DNA of 64,000 bases. Source: Protonemura montana. Taxonomy: Eukaryota; Arthropoda; Insecta; Plecoptera; Nemouridae. This document shows positions 61,978 to 64,000 of the stretch, piece after piece; positions within the stretch are counted from its first letter, which is position 1, and every line of letters starts with the position of its first letter. Made by a program: the position numbers and the translations under genes. Location: contig OX387602.1 of assembly GCA_947568835.1 (NCBI GenBank), forward strand, positions 3,876,570-3,940,569. Direction: 5' to 3'. The notes below the pieces were generated by a model, which was not told where the DNA came from, made no database searches, and was given only the letters and a program-made list of their open reading frames with translations.

Positions 61978-64000
61978 CTGAGTAGTCGCCGGAGGATGGG
62001 CACGTGATCGTAGGAGGTTGGAAAGTCGGGACTGGCTCATAGGGTTGTGACTTGTCTCCAGTGTAAAGTGGTGTCAGCGAAGTGTTATATTTTCTACTAA
62101 ATTGAATCTTTTCTCACGGCCTTGCCCCATCGACAATTGGAGAAAACCAAACGTCTTCCATGTCGAGAAATTCTAGTAGGGGGGTGGGGGGGGGGGGGGG
62201 GGGGGGTTACTTCAAGTTTTTGACGCGGTATGAGTTGATAGTAATTTTCACAGTGAAATTACTCAACAGTGAAATTGATAATTCGAAAAATTGCCAGTCC
62301 ACTCAAGCGTGACTAAACAAAAAAATGTCCTCCCAGTCCCACCCCTCCCCATAATCATAAAATTTGGCGACGCTTCTCTCTGTGACGATGACAAAGATTG
62401 AGCTAATATTTTAATTATTGTATTATCCCTGCGTGGAGGAAATAAATTGCGTGTAAAATAAGTGATTATAAAAGCAAAATGGACAACTCCATATCTAAGC
62501 GAGCAATTTTGAAACTGCTTGCTGTTTCCGAAGTGTGCAGGTGGGGTCGAGTGGCCAGGGCCGGTCCTATTATCAGCAATTGTCAGAGACCTTCTCAAGT
62601 ACGTCATTTCGTGCGCGTTTAGGCCGAGGCCTGGGGATGTTGAGCTGGGCAAGGCGCGCAAAGGCAGTTTCAATGAAATCAGACCAGAAGAGTGAGCCAT
62701 GAAGATTACTCGAGCCCCTAAGGAAGCGGAAGTGTTCGCTAGGAGAAGCTGCGGTGTAACGGGGGAAGGAAATCACTTGCAGGAGGGAGTTTTAAGCCAC
62801 TATAAACCACAAGTTTATGAAGGCATTATAAGAGGAGGGTGTGTTTTATGTCAACGCGGGTTTCTCGTTTGGATGAGAGATAGAAAAAACGATGAGAAAC
62901 GCGCTTTTGAGGAGAGTGTTAATGAAGGAAAATCGACTAATTCCCGCGTGGTTGATAATTGCCGAGGCGAGAGATAATGAGCTGAAACCCATTCCCGTGC
63001 TTGGCATTTACTTACTCGCGCCAAGCTGATAGTATGCTGAACGTTTTGATTGCTCATTATTGCTTGGTGCCCCTACCTCTGATCACAGCCGCAGTGGCTC
63101 ATGGTGAAGGGCCGAAAGTTTAGCAAGTTATATCTCGTCTCGAAACCGGGTATCGCGCGGGGGCAATGGTCGTGGCGCCGACAGCATCTATCGGTCGTCG
63201 AGAAAGGCCCCAGTTGGGCATAATGGTCTGCTATCCGTCGGTGGCCGCACCATTTGGTGCCCGGCGCAATTAGAATCTCGGAAAGACCCCGTTTATACCT
63301 GTCGTGAAGAGGAAGAGATTGGTTTGAATTTTATTCCGTTTTTTTTTTCGATTGAATCGACTCTTTCTACACAAAAAATGTTGTTAGGAACAATAAACAA
63401 TGAACACTGTGAAGTGAATGCAAAAGATATCCCACTCGCAAAGCAAAACAGTCATTTCATGAAGAAGCAAACAGTGTGATAGGAAAAGAACAAGAATGAT
63501 GGTCAGGCTTGAGGAAATCCCGCACGATTGCCATGTGAAACGAACTATCCCGAAGGTGCTTGGAAAATGGGAATGAGCTGCTTTCATGAAAGGTGCACTA
63601 CTAATATCTAAGCACGCCAGGCCACTGAATAGCACCATTGCCGATAGCCGTCAAGGAGTAAGGTGAGGTATGCGATGAGGATGGAGCGATTGGTCATCTT
63701 AAGTCTAGTGGAGAATGCTGGAAAGTCTTGTGCAGGGAAGAAAATGCGTTTGTCTTGGGATGTCGACACTAATGCTTGGTATCGACTGACAATTATTCAG
63801 CTTGTGCTCGTATTGGCGTGATGGCAGTGTTTTACAGTCTTGTTTACAGGTACACAATTAGTTACATCAAATACTTTTCAAATACTTTTCAAAGATTCTA
63901 CAGTTATCAAATACTTTCAACCTTTCTGAATGTTAAGTTACGGTTTAGATCAAGTTGCATACTGGACCCTTATATATTTTTTTTTCATGTGCGATATGAA
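61978..64000. other. Region upstream of the recognised sPLA2 exons
   Basis: The 5' exons of sPLA2 should lie here or beyond the window end. The stretch has a 21-G tract (62186-62206), a patch at 62560-62730 with transposon-like but unidentified frames, and a CpG-rich patch at 63140-63270. A short - strand frame from 63697 begins with a hydrophobic leader-like sequence but has no donor in the required phase. No gene is called. Confidence 0.45.
62186..62206. repeat. Poly-G tract, 21 nt
   Basis: A run of 21 G, preceded by a second G run interrupted by one T (62179-62185). Confidence 0.9.

Noticed and set aside
62573..62776. 67-codon - frame as an sPLA2 propeptide exon or transposon gene
   Set aside because: Another frame on the same strand (62263-62700) is open through it. 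No conserved residues were recognised and splice phase does not fit.
63600..63697. Leader-like - strand frame from 63697 as the sPLA2 signal-peptide exon
   Set aside because: The hydrophobic start is suggestive, but the nearest donor would end in phase 2, whereas the exon at 61977 needs an upstream exon ending in phase 1.

Overview
The window is nuclear DNA from an animal, almost certainly an arthropod and most likely an insect. The evidence is spliced genes with GT-AG introns, GC-rich exons in AT-rich introns, a discs-large protein whose first exon matches the Drosophila DlgA-type N-terminus, and a SLC35F3/F4-type transporter with an arthropod-like tail. I cannot name the species. Long G or C homopolymers and the motif TACCTAC recur through the non-coding DNA.

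Six protein genes can be read exon by exon. From left to right: (1) discs large (dlg1), + strand, 5888-22892, encoding PDZ1, PDZ2, PDZ3, SH3, hook and guanylate-kinase-like domains; (2) a SLC35F3/F4-like membrane transporter, + strand, 26798-36477; (3) a three-domain thioredoxin/PDI protein ending in HDEL (TXNDC5, Drosophila pretaporter), - strand, 37981-39421; (4) and (5) two tandem phospholipase B-like genes (PLBD, Drosophila lamina ancestor family), + strand, 39889-42405 and 44780-52466; (6) a group III secretory phospholipase A2, - strand, 54946-61977, whose 5' exons lie further right or could not be recognised. The transporter and TXNDC5 converge with nearly touching polyadenylation signals. 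TXNDC5 and the first PLBD gene diverge from a shared region of about 470 bp. There is no operon logic. The shared themes are cell polarity scaffolding (dlg1), the secretory pathway (TXNDC5, sPLA2) and lysosomal or lipid metabolism (PLBD pair, sPLA2).

The most interesting material is in three places. First, the downstream PLBD copy has replaced the autocatalytic Cys with Ser, has lost other active-site residues, and starts with a signal anchor instead of a cleavable signal peptide. Second, two insertions in the introns of that same gene share a 28-bp terminus, and each is flanked by its own 13-bp target-site duplication. One of them carries a nearly perfect 95-bp inverted repeat whose arms hold a hammerhead-ribozyme-like core, which suggests a Penelope-like retroelement family. 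Third, there are unusual splicing units: a 30-nt microexon, a 51-nt cassette exon and a 36-nt intron.

The rest is intron and intergenic DNA: 1-5887 (upstream of dlg1), 22893-26797, 42406-44779, 52467-54945 and 61978-64000. In these I found only low-complexity tracts, hairpins, GC-rich patches and one doubtful orphan exon. All protein calls come from reading translations against remembered families. No database search was possible.
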